Assembly: GCF_009659625.1 (NCBI RefSeq)
Contig: NZ_VOIW01000001.1
Span: 1 to 64,000, forward strand
Origin: Pseudomonas haemolytica
GTDB taxonomy: Bacteria; Pseudomonadota; Gammaproteobacteria; Pseudomonadales; Pseudomonadaceae
Reading direction: 5' to 3'
Length of the DNA stretch: 64,000 nucleotides
Shown in pieces: positions 34,783 through 43,144 of the stretch (position 1 is its first letter; every line of letters begins with the position of its first letter). The translations under genes were made by a program, and so were the position numbers. The notes beneath the pieces were generated by a model, which was given only the letters and a program-made list of their open reading frames with translations, did not search any database and was not told the origin of the DNA.

Positions 34783-35343
34783 ATGAATACCCAACGTCTG
34801 GCACAACTCAGCCAGCGCATGTCGCTGGTTACCCTTCTGCTGATTGTCGCAATGCTTGTGCTCAACACCGCCGTGTGGCTGTTCCCGGTGCTGGGTTCTA
34901 CCGCCGACGGCCTAGGGCTTAGTTTTTCCTTGAGCAACCGGATTCAGGACAGCGGCGTGCAAATCGCACTGCTCCCCTGGTGGCAAGGGGTGGGCGGTAT
35001 AGTACTTTCCAGTATTCCGCTGATGGCCTTGGTGTCGGGTTTGAACCATCTGCGCAAACTGTTTCGCAACTACGCCCGTGGTGAGTATTTTTCCAGCGCA
35101 GCGGCCCAGCATCTGGGTAAAGTTGGGCGAGCAGTCGCATTGTGGGTATTGCTGGAATTTTTATGCGAGCCATTGCTCGGCCTCTGGGTCTCTATGAATG
35201 AGCCGCAAGGCGAGCGATTTTTCACATTGAGCTTCGCCCCGCCGAGCTTCGTCGCATTGTTTCTTGCTGCCTGTATTGCGGTAATCGCGCGTATCCTGTG
35301 GCAGGCCAGTGAAGTGGATTCTGAAAACCGCACTTTTGTTTGA
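34783..35343 (+). CDS. DUF2975 membrane protein
   Basis: 186 residues from ATG 34783, preceded by GAGG; the in-frame extension upstream lacks support. Four hydrophobic segments (near 15-40, 65-90, 110-135 and 155-175) match the DUF2975 layout, including the ARGEYFSSAAAQHLGKVGRAV loop. DUF2975 genes are commonly paired with a small XRE-type regulator, as here. Function unknown. Confidence 0.82.
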   Translation: MNTQRLAQLSQRMSLVTLLLIVAMLVLNTAVWLFPVLGSTADGLGLSFSLSNRIQDSGVQIALLPWWQGVGGIVLSSIPLMALVSGLNHLRKLFRNYARGEYFSSAAAQHLGKVGRAVALWVLLEFLCEPLLGLWVSMNEPQGERFFTLSFAPPSFVALFLAACIAVIARILWQASEVDSENRTFV

Positions 35344-35350
35344 GATCGAA

Positions 35351-35572
35351 ATGCCCATTGTGATTGAACTGGACGTTATGCTTGCTCGGCGCAAGGTCAA
35401 ATCCAAAGACCTGGCGGCCGCCATCGGGATTACCGAACAGAACCTGTCGTTGCTCAAACAGGGCAAGGTCAAGGGCATACGGCTGGGCACGCTGGATGCC
35501 ATTTGCACCTACCTGGACTGTCAGCCTGGGGACCTGTTGGTGCACACGCCCGAACCGGCGAGCGACCTTTAG
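35351..35572 (+). CDS. Small XRE-type HTH regulator
   Basis: 73-residue one-domain helix-turn-helix protein: MPIVIELDVMLARRKVKSKDLAAAIGITEQNLSLLKQGKVKGIRLGTLDAICTYLDCQPGDLL. It is like YozG-type regulators that accompany DUF2975. It starts eight bases after the DUF2975 stop. Likely autoregulates the pair. Confidence 0.87.
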   Translation: MPIVIELDVMLARRKVKSKDLAAAIGITEQNLSLLKQGKVKGIRLGTLDAICTYLDCQPGDLLVHTPEPASDL

Positions 35573-35607
35573 CGGTGTGAGCCTATTAACGTAAAGAGGG
35601 ATCGCCC

Positions 35608-36246
35608 ATGTTGTTCTCCGACCTGCCTTATCTCGCGTCTTTGTTGCCATTGGCGTTGCTCTGGACGGTCGCCGTAGTGACGCCCGGCCCCAACTTCTTT
35701 AATACGGCGCAATTGGCCGCCAGTTGTTCGCGACGTCACGGTGTAGTGGCGTCGGCGGGCGTAGCGACGGGCACGATTATTTGGGGGCTGGCAGGTGGCC
35801 TGGGTATCAAGTCGCTGTTTACCGCCGCGCCCATGTTGTACCTGGCGTTCAAGATCATCGGCGGTTGCTACCTGATCTACCTTGGGCTAAAGCTGTTCAA
35901 GCGCTCGGCGCCGACAACGGGGCAGGCGGTGTTGCCCGATGAGCCGCGACGCTCGTTGTTTTCCGCCTGGCGCTTTGGTTTGCTCGGCAACTTGTCCAAC
36001 CCCAAGGCCGCGCTGTTCGTCGCCACGGCCTTCGCCTCGACCATGCCGCCCTCACCCTCGCCGGCGTTGCTGACTTTGGCGGTCATCACCATGGCTACGT
36101 TGTCGTTCAGTTGGTATTCCAGCGTAGCCCTGGTGTTCTCCAGCGAGCGCATGGCCAACCTCTACAGTCGTTCGCGCAAGTGGCTCGACCGCTTTGCCGG
36201 CAGCTGCTATCTGTTGTTCGGGGCGCATCTGGTGGCGAATCGCTGA
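35608..36246 (+). CDS. LysE/RhtB-family exporter
   Basis: 212 residues, six hydrophobic helices. The opening WTVAVVTPGPNFFNTAQLAASCSRRHGVVASAGVATGTIIWG is the RhtB/LysE family signature, and GLLGNLSNPKAALFVATAFA is the second. It exports amino acids such as homoserine, threonine or cysteine; the substrate is not determined. Preceded by GAGGGATCG at a normal distance. Confidence 0.9.
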   Translation: MLFSDLPYLASLLPLALLWTVAVVTPGPNFFNTAQLAASCSRRHGVVASAGVATGTIIWGLAGGLGIKSLFTAAPMLYLAFKIIGGCYLIYLGLKLFKRSAPTTGQAVLPDEPRRSLFSAWRFGLLGNLSNPKAALFVATAFASTMPPSPSPALLTLAVITMATLSFSWYSSVALVFSSERMANLYSRSRKWLDRFAGSCYLLFGAHLVANR

Positions 36247-36290
36247 CTGCTCGTGGTAAGAAGCCTTACTTTCAACAGTGAGGCCGAGTC

Positions 36291-37385
36291 ATGAGCAAGG
36301 TGCGGGTAGGTATTATTTTTGGTGGTCGTTCGACTGAGCATGAGGTCTCGCTGCAATCGGCGCGCAACATCGTCGATGCCCTCGACCGTTCGCGCTACGA
36401 CCCCATCCTGATCGGTATCGACAAGGCCGGTCACTGGCACCTCAACGACACGTCGAACTTCCTGATCAACCAGGAAAACCCGGCACTGATCGCCCTCAAC
36501 CAATCCAATCGTGAATTGGCGGTGGTGCCCGGCAAGGCGAGCCAGCAAGTGGTGGAAACCTCCGGCCAGGGCCTGCTGGAACACATCGATGTGATCTTCC
36601 CCATTGTCCACGGCACTCTTGGCGAAGACGGTTGCCTGCAAGGTTTGCTGCGTATGGCTGACTTGCCCTTTGTCGGCTCCGACGTGCTCGGCTCGGCCGT
36701 GTGCATGGACAAAGACATCAGCAAACGCCTGCTGCGTGACGCCGGTATTGCCGTCACGCCGTTCATCACCCTCACCCGTGGCAACGCGGCGCGCACTTCC
36801 TTTGAAGCGGCCGCGAACAAGCTCGGTGTGCCGATGTTCGTCAAGCCCGCCAACCAGGGCTCCTCAGTGGGCGTGAGCAAAGTCGGCAGCGAAGCCGAGT
36901 ACCGCGCCGCGGTTGAGCTGGCGTTGGGCTTTGATGAAAAAGTGCTGGTGGAGTCCGCCGTTCAAGGCCGTGAAATCGAATGCGCCGTGTTGGGCAATGA
37001 CCACCCCATCGCCAGCGGTTGTGGCGAGATCGTGGTGAGCAACGGCTTCTATTCCTACGACAGCAAATACATCGACGATCAGGCCGCCCAAGTGGTAGTA
37101 CCGGCGGCTATCAGCCCTGAAGCCAGCGAGCGAATTCGCAGCCTGGCCATCGAAGCATTTGAGACGTTGGGTTGCGCAGGGCTGGCGCGGGTGGATGTGT
37201 TCCTGACGGATGAGGGCGAAGTCCTGATCAACGAGGTCAACTCACTGCCTGGTTTTACCCGCATCAGCATGTACCCCAAGCTGTGGCAGGCGGCGGGCAT
37301 GAGCTACAGCGAGTTGGTGAGCCGGTTGATCGAGTTGGCGCTGGAGCGGCATGCGGGGCGCAAGGGGTTGAAGATCAGCCGCTGA
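36291..37385 (+). CDS. ddl: D-alanine-D-alanine ligase
   Basis: 364-residue ATP-grasp ligase of the DdlA type that makes the D-Ala-D-Ala end of the peptidoglycan peptide. Visible motifs: [21 protein letters not shown] at the start, [40 protein letters not shown] for ATP binding, and [31 protein letters not shown] with the metal-binding E and N. It is separate from the mur-fts cluster, which normally carries DdlB, so it is probably a second ligase. Confidence 0.95.
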   Translation: MSKVRVGIIFGGRSTEHEVSLQSARNIVDALDRSRYDPILIGIDKAGHWHLNDTSNFLINQENPALIALNQSNRELAVVPGKASQQVVETSGQGLLEHIDVIFPIVHGTLGEDGCLQGLLRMADLPFVGSDVLGSAVCMDKDISKRLLRDAGIAVTPFITLTRGNAARTSFEAAANKLGVPMFVKPANQGSSVGVSKVGSEAEYRAAVELALGFDEKVLVESAVQGREIECAVLGNDHPIASGCGEIVVSNGFYSYDSKYIDDQAAQVVVPAAISPEASERIRSLAIEAFETLGCAGLARVDVFLTDEGEVLINEVNSLPGFTRISMYPKLWQAAGMSYSELVSRLIELALERHAGRKGLKISR

Positions 37386-37466
37386 TTGCTGGTGGCCCGC
37401 GGTTCAAGGGCTGCTGCGCAGCCCAGCGGGAGCAAGCTCCCTCGCCACAAGAGTACGGTCTGTCCG

Positions 37467-38183
37467 TCAGGTCGTACGAGCAATCCACGAATAGATCAAC
37501 GTCTTCGGCTCCTCCAAGTGATGCGTCCTCCTGCGATAGCTGGCAAACGCCGGCGACGTGCAGTAAGTGCACACGTCACTCACCTCGATAAGCTGGCGCT
37601 TGACCCCTGCCGCGTGCAGCAACAGCAGTCCATACCCGCTCAAGTCAAACCAGGCACTTCCCGCTTGCCTGGCGTGGGGCGGTGTAATGTGCGGGGGCTG
37701 TAGCGGCGCCGGTTGCTCAATGCTCCAGGGTGCCTGGCGGTCCTCCCATAGGTGGCCTTGATCCGCTTGGAACTGGGCAATGAACGTTTCACTCACCTCA
37801 TAGCAGCACGGCTTGATCGACGGCCCGATCGCTACTCGCAAATGGTCCGCCGCAATGCCTTCATCGATAAAACGCTGCACGGCATTGCCGATGATCCCGC
37901 GCTGCAAGCCCTTCCAGCCGCCATGAATGGCGGCCACTAAATCACCGCCTGCGATCAGGATGGGCAAACAGTCGGCCGTGATGACCGCAATTGGCTGCCG
38001 GCTCCGGGTGAACACGCCGTCCGCCTCAACCGTATTAGTCAATTGGCCCGACTGCCACTCAATCACCGACGCGCTGTGCACCTGCTTGCAGATGAACACA
38101 TCATCAGGTCGCAGCGGGTCATCAATCGAACAAAAACCGTGATCGACGCCGGGTAGGGCGCCGAGGTTGTGGGCTGTGTGCAC
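37467..38183 (-). CDS. PgeF/YfiH-like multicopper-oxidase-fold protein
   Basis: 238 residues from GTG 38183, which has GGAG eight bases upstream; the in-frame TTG at 38204 is less likely. Conserved metal-site residues are seen in KQVHSASV, ADCLPILIAG, AAIHGGWKGLQRGIIGNAV and GPSIKPCCYEVSE, and the end VCTYCTSPAFASYRRRTH fits the family. Members include the peptidoglycan editing factor and purine nucleoside phosphorylases. This copy is shorter at the N-terminus than the usual PgeF, so it may be a second paralogue. Confidence 0.8.
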   Translation of the reverse strand: MHTAHNLGALPGVDHGFCSIDDPLRPDDVFICKQVHSASVIEWQSGQLTNTVEADGVFTRSRQPIAVITADCLPILIAGGDLVAAIHGGWKGLQRGIIGNAVQRFIDEGIAADHLRVAIGPSIKPCCYEVSETFIAQFQADQGHLWEDRQAPWSIEQPAPLQPPHITPPHARQAGSAWFDLSGYGLLLLHAAGVKRQLIEVSDVCTYCTSPAFASYRRRTHHLEEPKTLIYSWIARTT

Positions 38184-38210
38184 CGTGCATTCTCCGTTGA
38201 TCAAAACACC

Positions 38211-40040
38211 TTAGTCACCCAGCGCCTCGCCTTCACGCCGAGGGTCGGCGCCGCCGCTCAGCAACACCTTGCCCTGGGCATCCCGTGTACGGATGATGGC
38301 CTGGACGCCGCTGGTCATATCGATCTCGCTCAGGGCATGGCCCTTGGCTTTGAGCGCCTGTTTCAGCGCAGGGCTGAACAGGCCGGCTTCCAACTCGGTA
38401 GCGCCGTTGCGGCTGCCGAAATTGGGCAGGCTGATGGCCGCTTGCGGGTCGAGCTTCCAGTCGAGCATGGCCACCAGGGATTTGCTCACGTATTCGATGA
38501 TCTGCGAACCGCCAGGGGAACCGACGGTGGCCAGCAGTTCACCCGTCTTGCGGTCGAACACCAAGGTCGGTGCCATGGCCGAACGTGGGCGCTTGCCAGG
38601 TTGCACGCGGTTGGCGACAGGCTGACCGTTTTCTTCTGGGATGAACGAGAAGTCGGTCATCTGGTTGTTGAGCAAAAAGCCCTGGACCATCACATGGGAA
38701 CCGAACGCCGCTTCCACCGTGGTGGTCATCGACACGGCACCGCCCTGGTCGTCCACCGCCACCACTTGCGACGTGGAGATACGCAGCGGCGAGCGGTCTG
38801 GCGCGTACGCCACTTGAACGCCAGCGGGTTGGCCGGGCTTGGCGATGCTCATGCTACGCTCACCGATCAACGCGGCGCGTTGGGCCAGGTAATTGGGCGC
38901 GACGAGGCCGGCAACGGGCACGGGGGTGAAGTCTGCATCAGCCACATACAGTGCGCGGTCGGCAAAGGCCAGGCGCCCTGCTTCGGCGATCAGGTGCACC
39001 GCCTCGGGTGTCGGTTCAAGCCCGGCAGGCGAGGCGCTTTTGACCGGCGTCATCGGTGCGATAGCCAGGCGCGGGTCGCGGGCTTCCAATGCCTGCAAGG
39101 TCCCGAGTATCTGCGCCACAGCAATCCCGCCCGAGGAGGGCGGCGGCATGCCGCAGACCTTCCATTGTTTGTAGTCGGTACACAGGGGCGTGCGTTCCTT
39201 GGCGATGTAGCCCTTGAGGTCGGCCTGGGACAAGCTGCCGGCATTGCGATTGCCCTGCACCTTGCGCGCGATTTCATCGGCAATCGGCCCGTGATACAGC
39301 GCATCCGGCCCTTCCTTGGCGATGCGCTTGAACACGGCGGCCAGCGCTGGGTTCTTCAGCAGCGTACCGGTGGCTTTGGGCGAACCATCGGCATTCAGGA
39401 AGTACGCCGCCATCTCAGGTGATTGTGCGATAAAGCGATCAGCCGCGATCAAGCTGTGCAAGCGCGGGGAGATGGCGAAGCCTTGCTCCGACAGACGGAT
39501 CGCCGGTTCAAACAACTTGGCCCACTGCAGGCGGCCGCTCTTCTTGTGCGCCATCTCCAGTGCGCGCAACACCCCGGGCGTGCCCACCGAGCGCCCACCA
39601 ATCTGCGCATCGGTGAAGGCCATTGGCGTGCCGTCGGCCTTCAGGAACAGACGCTCCGTTGCACCGGCCGGCGCGGTTTCGCGACCATCGTAGGCATGCA
39701 CGTTTTGCCCATCCCACAGCATGATGAACGCACCGCCACCGATACCGGAGGACTGCGGTTCCACCAGAGTCAACACCGCTTGCATGGCAATTGCCGCATC
39801 GATGGCCGAACCGCCTTGGCGCAACATCTCACGCCCGGCTTCGGCGGCCAGCGGGTTGGCGGCGGCGGCCATATGGCGTTCGGCGTGGCGGGTGCTGAGG
39901 TCGGTGCGATAGCCCGAGCCCAGCTCCGGGGCCGGTGGTTGTTCGTTGACGGGGGTGTGGCAGGCCGCGAGGGCCAGGGCAGTTGCGATGACCGTCAGGT
40001 GGCGGCGAGAAATCAAAAACACGCGCTGAACTCCGTTCAT
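38211..40040 (-). CDS. ggt: Gamma-glutamyltransferase
   Basis: 609 residues. N-terminus looks like a lipoprotein signal (LALAAC, Cys28). The precursor is cleaved before a Thr, here in the stretch RISTSQVVAVDDQGGAVSMTTTVEAAFGSHV, giving the large and small subunits. Substrate motifs ERHMAAAANPLAAEAGREMLRQGGSAIDAAIA and PPPSSGGIAVAQ are conserved. It splits glutathione and other gamma-glutamyl compounds in the periplasm. Upstream of, and in the same direction as, the PgeF-like gene. Confidence 0.93.
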   Translation of the reverse strand: MNGVQRVFLISRRHLTVIATALALAACHTPVNEQPPAPELGSGYRTDLSTRHAERHMAAAANPLAAEAGREMLRQGGSAIDAAIAMQAVLTLVEPQSSGIGGGAFIMLWDGQNVHAYDGRETAPAGATERLFLKADGTPMAFTDAQIGGRSVGTPGVLRALEMAHKKSGRLQWAKLFEPAIRLSEQGFAISPRLHSLIAADRFIAQSPEMAAYFLNADGSPKATGTLLKNPALAAVFKRIAKEGPDALYHGPIADEIARKVQGNRNAGSLSQADLKGYIAKERTPLCTDYKQWKVCGMPPPSSGGIAVAQILGTLQALEARDPRLAIAPMTPVKSASPAGLEPTPEAVHLIAEAGRLAFADRALYVADADFTPVPVAGLVAPNYLAQRAALIGERSMSIAKPGQPAGVQVAYAPDRSPLRISTSQVVAVDDQGGAVSMTTTVEAAFGSHVMVQGFLLNNQMTDFSFIPEENGQPVANRVQPGKRPRSAMAPTLVFDRKTGELLATVGSPGGSQIIEYVSKSLVAMLDWKLDPQAAISLPNFGSRNGATELEAGLFSPALKQALKAKGHALSEIDMTSGVQAIIRTRDAQGKVLLSGGADPRREGEALGD

Positions 40041-40077
40041 TTTGAGAATGATCTGTTGTCCTTGGGTACTTGCTTTC

Positions 40078-40857
40078 TTAAAGGTAAATCGTGCCTTGCA
40101 TATACAGCGCGCCCTGGCCGGAGATAATCACGCGGTCGCCCTGGAGTTCACAACGCAACTGGCCCTTACGCTGGCCGCCTTGCTCGGCAGTCAACTGCGA
40201 TTTGCCCAGGCGCTCGGCCCACAACGGTGCCAGCGAGGTGTGCGCCGAGCCGGTGACGGGGTCTTCATTGACCCCCACATTCGGGCCGAACCAGCGCGAG
40301 ACAAAATCAAACCGCGTGCTTTTGGCGGTGACCGCAATCCCGCGTTTAGGCAGGCCCTTGAGTCGCGCAAAATCCGGCGTGAGTGCCGCCACCTGCGCTT
40401 CATCCTCTACCAGCACGATGTAGTCGTCGGTGCCAAACACCTCGGCGTTTTCAATCCCCAACGCACTCAACATCCCGCTCGGCGGCTCGCAGCGTTCGGG
40501 CTGCTTGGCCGGGAAATCCATCGCCAATTCGTCGCCATTGCGCGTCACCCGCAACTCGCCGCTACGGGTGGCAAAGCGCAGCACCTCGGGGGCATCGGCC
40601 AGCATATGGATCAATACCCACGCCGCCGCCAACGTGGCATGGCCGCACAGGTCCACCTCGACTTGCGGGGTGAGCCAGCGCAACTCATAGAACTCGCCAC
40701 GGGGTACGAAGAATGCGGTTTCCGAGAGGTTATTCTCGGCCGCGATGTTCTGTAGTTGTTCGTCGGGCAGCCATTCTGTGAGCGGGCACACCGCCGCCGG
40801 GTTACCGCCAAAGGGACGTTGGCTGAAGGCGTCGACCTGGTAGATGTCCAGTTTCAC
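40078..40857 (-). CDS. PhzF-family isomerase-like protein
   Basis: 259 residues from GTG 40857 (GGAG eight bases upstream). The family opening is VKLDIYQVDAFSQRPFGGNPAAVCPL, with the catalytic Glu of AENNLSETAFFV, VDLCGHATLAAAWVL, and NEDPVTGSAHTSLAPLWAERLG. True PhzF isomerises DHHA in phenazine synthesis, but no other phz gene is here, so the function is only the fold family. Confidence 0.9.
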   Translation of the reverse strand: MKLDIYQVDAFSQRPFGGNPAAVCPLTEWLPDEQLQNIAAENNLSETAFFVPRGEFYELRWLTPQVEVDLCGHATLAAAWVLIHMLADAPEVLRFATRSGELRVTRNGDELAMDFPAKQPERCEPPSGMLSALGIENAEVFGTDDYIVLVEDEAQVAALTPDFARLKGLPKRGIAVTAKSTRFDFVSRWFGPNVGVNEDPVTGSAHTSLAPLWAERLGKSQLTAEQGGQRKGQLRCELQGDRVIISGQGALYMQGTIYL

Positions 40858-40948
40858 CGTTAGGCACTCCGTGTGTGAAGGGAGGCTGGACACTAACAGT
40901 GGGGTTGGGGGGCGTCAAAATACAGTTGGGGAGTTTTTTTGCGCGCAT

Positions 40949-40983
40949 AAAAAAACGGCCTACCTTTCGGTAAGCCGTTTTTA
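40949..40983 (-). terminator. Intrinsic terminator after a decayed tRNA end
   Basis: Stem ACGGC...TACC/GGTA...GCCGT with A- and T-runs on the two sides. On the minus strand it directly follows the tRNA-like remnant at 40984-41012, the arrangement found after real Pseudomonas tRNA genes. Confidence 0.7.
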
Positions 40984-41012
40984 GTACTTGGTGGTACACA
41001 GACATTCGAACT
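40984..41012 (-). pseudogene. tRNA 3'-end remnant
   Basis: GTACTTGGTGG-TACACAG-A-ATTCGAAC repeats, with a few changes, the 3' end of the tRNA-Met gene 920 bases to the right (GTACTTGGTGGCTACACAG..ACTTGAAC). On the minus strand it reads a T-arm, acceptor stem end and CCA, followed by a terminator. The rest of the tRNA is not recognisable. Confidence 0.5.
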
Positions 41013-41085
41013 GGATTGGTAGTTATCTGTATCTGTAGATTATTTATGTGGCAACGTAATGCTCAGAACGATCGGAGATCAGACT

Positions 41086-41694
41086 ATGACGGACCGGACT
41101 TTGGCGCCGGATCAAGCGCTGTGGAATTCATGGACACCCGCTGAGTTGGCTGTTCGCCTGAAGACCGTCTCGCGTCCATGGTGCGTTGTCGGCGGGTGGG
41201 CGCTTGATCTATGGCTCGGTGAAAAGACGAGGGAGCATGACGATATAGAATTCACGATGTTGCGAGACGATTTCCGGGAATTCCGGCACGCGTTTGGCGA
41301 TCTCGATATGTACACCGCGAAGGCCGGAGTGCTCACTTTTCTTCCCGCGGATCATATCCCAGGGTTAGACATTCAGCAGGTGTGGTGTTTCGACCCAGTT
41401 GCTCAAGCCTGGCGGGTGGACATGATGATTGAATCAGGAAGTCCTGAGGTATGGGTTTACAAGCGGGATGGGGCTCTCCGGTTTCCCCGTACAGAAATGT
41501 TGTATTCGAGCAGTGAAGGCATTCCATATTTACGGCCTGCGGCGATCCTGTTGTTCAAAGCCTTGCGCGTACGGCCCAAGGACGAGGAGGATTTTCACAA
41601 GACCTTGCCGACGCTGCCCGCTGAGGAGTTGGCGTGGCTGAGGCAGCATTTGCTGAAGCTTCATCCGGGGCATCACTGGATAATCCCTTCATGA
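41086..41694 (+). CDS. ANT(2'')/LinB-like nucleotidyltransferase
   Basis: 202 residues from ATG 41086 (GGAG nine bases upstream). Pol-beta-type nucleotidyltransferase core: VVGGWALDLWLGEKTREHDDIEF gives the GGW and the catalytic acidic pair (H-D-D-x-E), as in aminoglycoside 2''- and lincosamide adenylyltransferases; a helical C-terminal region follows (RPAAILLFKALRVRPKDEEDF). Base composition is lower in GC than its neighbours. It lies alone between tRNA-Met and the tRNA remnant, so it is probably acquired. Activity against a drug is not shown. Confidence 0.75.
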   Translation: MTDRTLAPDQALWNSWTPAELAVRLKTVSRPWCVVGGWALDLWLGEKTREHDDIEFTMLRDDFREFRHAFGDLDMYTAKAGVLTFLPADHIPGLDIQQVWCFDPVAQAWRVDMMIESGSPEVWVYKRDGALRFPRTEMLYSSSEGIPYLRPAAILLFKALRVRPKDEEDFHKTLPTLPAEELAWLRQHLLKLHPGHHWIIPS

Positions 41695-41838
41695 CCGCTA
41701 TTGATCAACAACTGCCCGCTGCATTGGGGCGGCGTTTGATCTCGGATCGTTTCATTTGCGCTTATATCCCCTCGGTTCAATTATCAACCGAGGATGCACG
41801 GTGGAAGGTATGGGGATACAGGAAGAGACAGCCAGAAA

Positions 41839-41867
41839 CAAGAAAGCCCGCACGAGGCGGGCTTCTT
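41839..41867 (-). terminator. tRNA-Met terminator
   Basis: On the minus strand a stem AAGCCCGC-(loop)-GCGGGCTT followed by TTCTT lies 44 bases after the tRNA-Met 3' end. Confidence 0.8.
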
Positions 41868-41910
41868 GAGGTGATTCATAGACTGCTGTAGACATCTATG
41901 GATCGGTACT

Positions 41911-41987
41911 TGGTGGCTACACAGGGACTTGAACCCCGGACCCCAGCATTATGAATGCTATGCTCTAACCAACTGAGCTATGTAGCC
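41911..41987 (-). tRNA. tRNA-Met (anticodon CAT)
   Basis: A 77-base cloverleaf reads on the minus strand, starting GGCTACATAGCTCAGTTGGT and ending in encoded CCA. The anticodon loop is TTCATAA with CAT. The acceptor stem GGCTACA/TGTAGCC pairs completely. It is the elongator type, since initiator tRNA starts CGCGGG. Bounded by its own promoter and terminator. Confidence 0.95.
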
Positions 41988-41998
41988 AAGTGGCGCGC

Positions 41999-42027
41999 AT
42001 TATTCGCCTGGAACGGCAATGCGTCAA
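41999..42027 (-). promoter_or_regulatory. tRNA-Met promoter
   Basis: Minus-strand TTGACG (42027-42022), 17-base spacer, AATAAT (42004-41999) just before the tRNA 5' end at 41987: a good sigma70 promoter. Confidence 0.7.
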
Positions 42028-42328
42028 GCCTTTTTATTGAAAATTTTTCTACGCTTTCAACTGTTTAACGGAAAACGCCGCTTTGGGCGACGGGCGGCAG
42101 GGGATGTGCACATCCGATCAGCCAATCCAATCCTGTGTAGGCGCGGGCTTGATCATCAGGGGGAGCGAGATGGAGTCGATGGCGGTCCCCGACGTAAAGG
42201 GCGGGGGTGGGACCGCTTTGGAGCGGTGGGCGCTGTAGCGCTGGGCCTTTGCATGCTTTCGATCGTGCCAGGTCTGACGGTGTTGGGCAGATATCCCTGT
42301 CGCCCAACGCTTGACCGTTTAAGTCTGG
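42028..42328. other. 300-bp gap without a supported gene
   Basis: Frames here (for example 42019-42354 plus, 42065-42307 minus) lack start sites, composition or known motifs. It separates the tRNA-Met promoter from the hrpL-like stop. I see no RNA gene. Confidence 0.5.
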
Positions 42329-42880
42329 TTACTGGTGCAGCGTGTTATGGGTGACGCGCTTGAGCTGCTCGCGTGCCCGGGACAGGCGTGAGCGAACGGT
42401 GCCGATGGGTATATCCAACACGTCCGCAGTGTCCTGGTAGCTGCCGTCGGTCTCCAGCGAGGCATACAGGGTTTTGCGCATCTCTGTCGGTAAATGATCA
42501 ATCGCGCTGAGGGTACTTTCAAGGCGCCGGTTGACCTCAAACTCCCAGTCCAGACTATTGTTTTCTTCCTGACCATGCCACAGCGACTCATCGAATTCGC
42601 AATGCGCGGGCTTGGCATACAAGCGCCGAAAGTGATTGCGGATCAGGTTCTGCGCAATGCCGCACATCCACGTGCTAAGCGAAGCGGTGCCACTGAAACG
42701 CTCGCGATTACGCCAGGCTTCCAGGTAGGTCAATTGCAAAAGATCATCCGCATCTTCCGGGTTGAGCACTCGCTTGTGAATGAAACGGCGGAGTTTCTTC
42801 TGTTGGTCGTCTGTCAGGTGGAGCATGAATTGAGGCGAGCTGCCAACAAGATGAGCTAAAGCTTCAATAGGGATACTCAT
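42329..42880 (-). CDS. hrpL: HrpL/RspL-like ECF sigma factor
   Basis: 183-residue extracytoplasmic-function sigma factor. Region 2 holds LRRFIHKRVLNPEDADDLLQLTYLEAWRNRERF and WMCGIAQNLIRNHFRRLY; region 4 holds YQDTADVLDIPIGTVRSRLSRAREQLKR. The wording closely follows P. syringae HrpL (IRNHFRK, YQETANTLGVPIGTVRSRLSRAR). HrpL recognises hrp boxes and turns on type III secretion genes. A sigma54-type promoter lies upstream. Named rspL in P. fluorescens. Confidence 0.94.
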   Translation of the reverse strand: MSIPIEALAHLVGSSPQFMLHLTDDQQKKLRRFIHKRVLNPEDADDLLQLTYLEAWRNRERFSGTASLSTWMCGIAQNLIRNHFRRLYAKPAHCEFDESLWHGQEENNSLDWEFEVNRRLESTLSAIDHLPTEMRKTLYASLETDGSYQDTADVLDIPIGTVRSRLSRAREQLKRVTHNTLHQ

Positions 42881-42933
42881 GATTTATTCCTTAAGGTAGA
42901 CGCAGTCGAAATGGTTTCGACGGTTACCTCTTT

Positions 42934-42949
42934 TGCACTGCCTGTGCCA
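42934..42949 (-). promoter_or_regulatory. Sigma54 promoter of hrpL
   Basis: Minus strand TGGCAC (-24, 42949-42944) followed by five bases and GTGCA (-12), giving GG-N10-GC, the sigma54 spacing. It lies 54 bases before the sigma factor ATG. Fits activation by the HrpR/S-like protein at 59.7-60.6 kb. Confidence 0.8.
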
Positions 42950-43085
42950 AAGGAGAATCCACATATAACTTAATGATTTATATAAATAAAATCGTAATGG
43001 TCGACGCGCTTTTGTGCCGTAACTTGCAAAAGGCATCACGGGCGTGTGCAGGTTTTTTCATCATGTCGGCAGGCTGGATTTCTAT

Positions 43086-43114
43086 GGAACCATCTATGCG
43101 GGCCTTGCCACATA
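43086..43114 (+). promoter_or_regulatory. hrp box of the rightward operon
   Basis: GGAACC (43086-43091), 16 bases, CCACATA (43108-43114): a perfect match to the HrpL consensus GGAACC-N15/16-CCACNNA. It lies 30 bases before the sctW start. Confidence 0.9.
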
Positions 43115-43144
43115 TGGACACTATCTTCCTGCCCTGGCCTGCCC

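Noticed and set aside
41691..41891. A 66-codon frame starting in the ATGA overlap of the nucleotidyltransferase stop
   Set aside because: It runs into the tRNA terminator stem and has no motif or plausible end, so I treat it as chance despite the overlap.
42019..42354. A 111-codon plus-strand frame in the tRNA-Met/hrpL gap
   Set aside because: Starts within the tRNA promoter, has no ribosome site and overlaps the hrpL stop.
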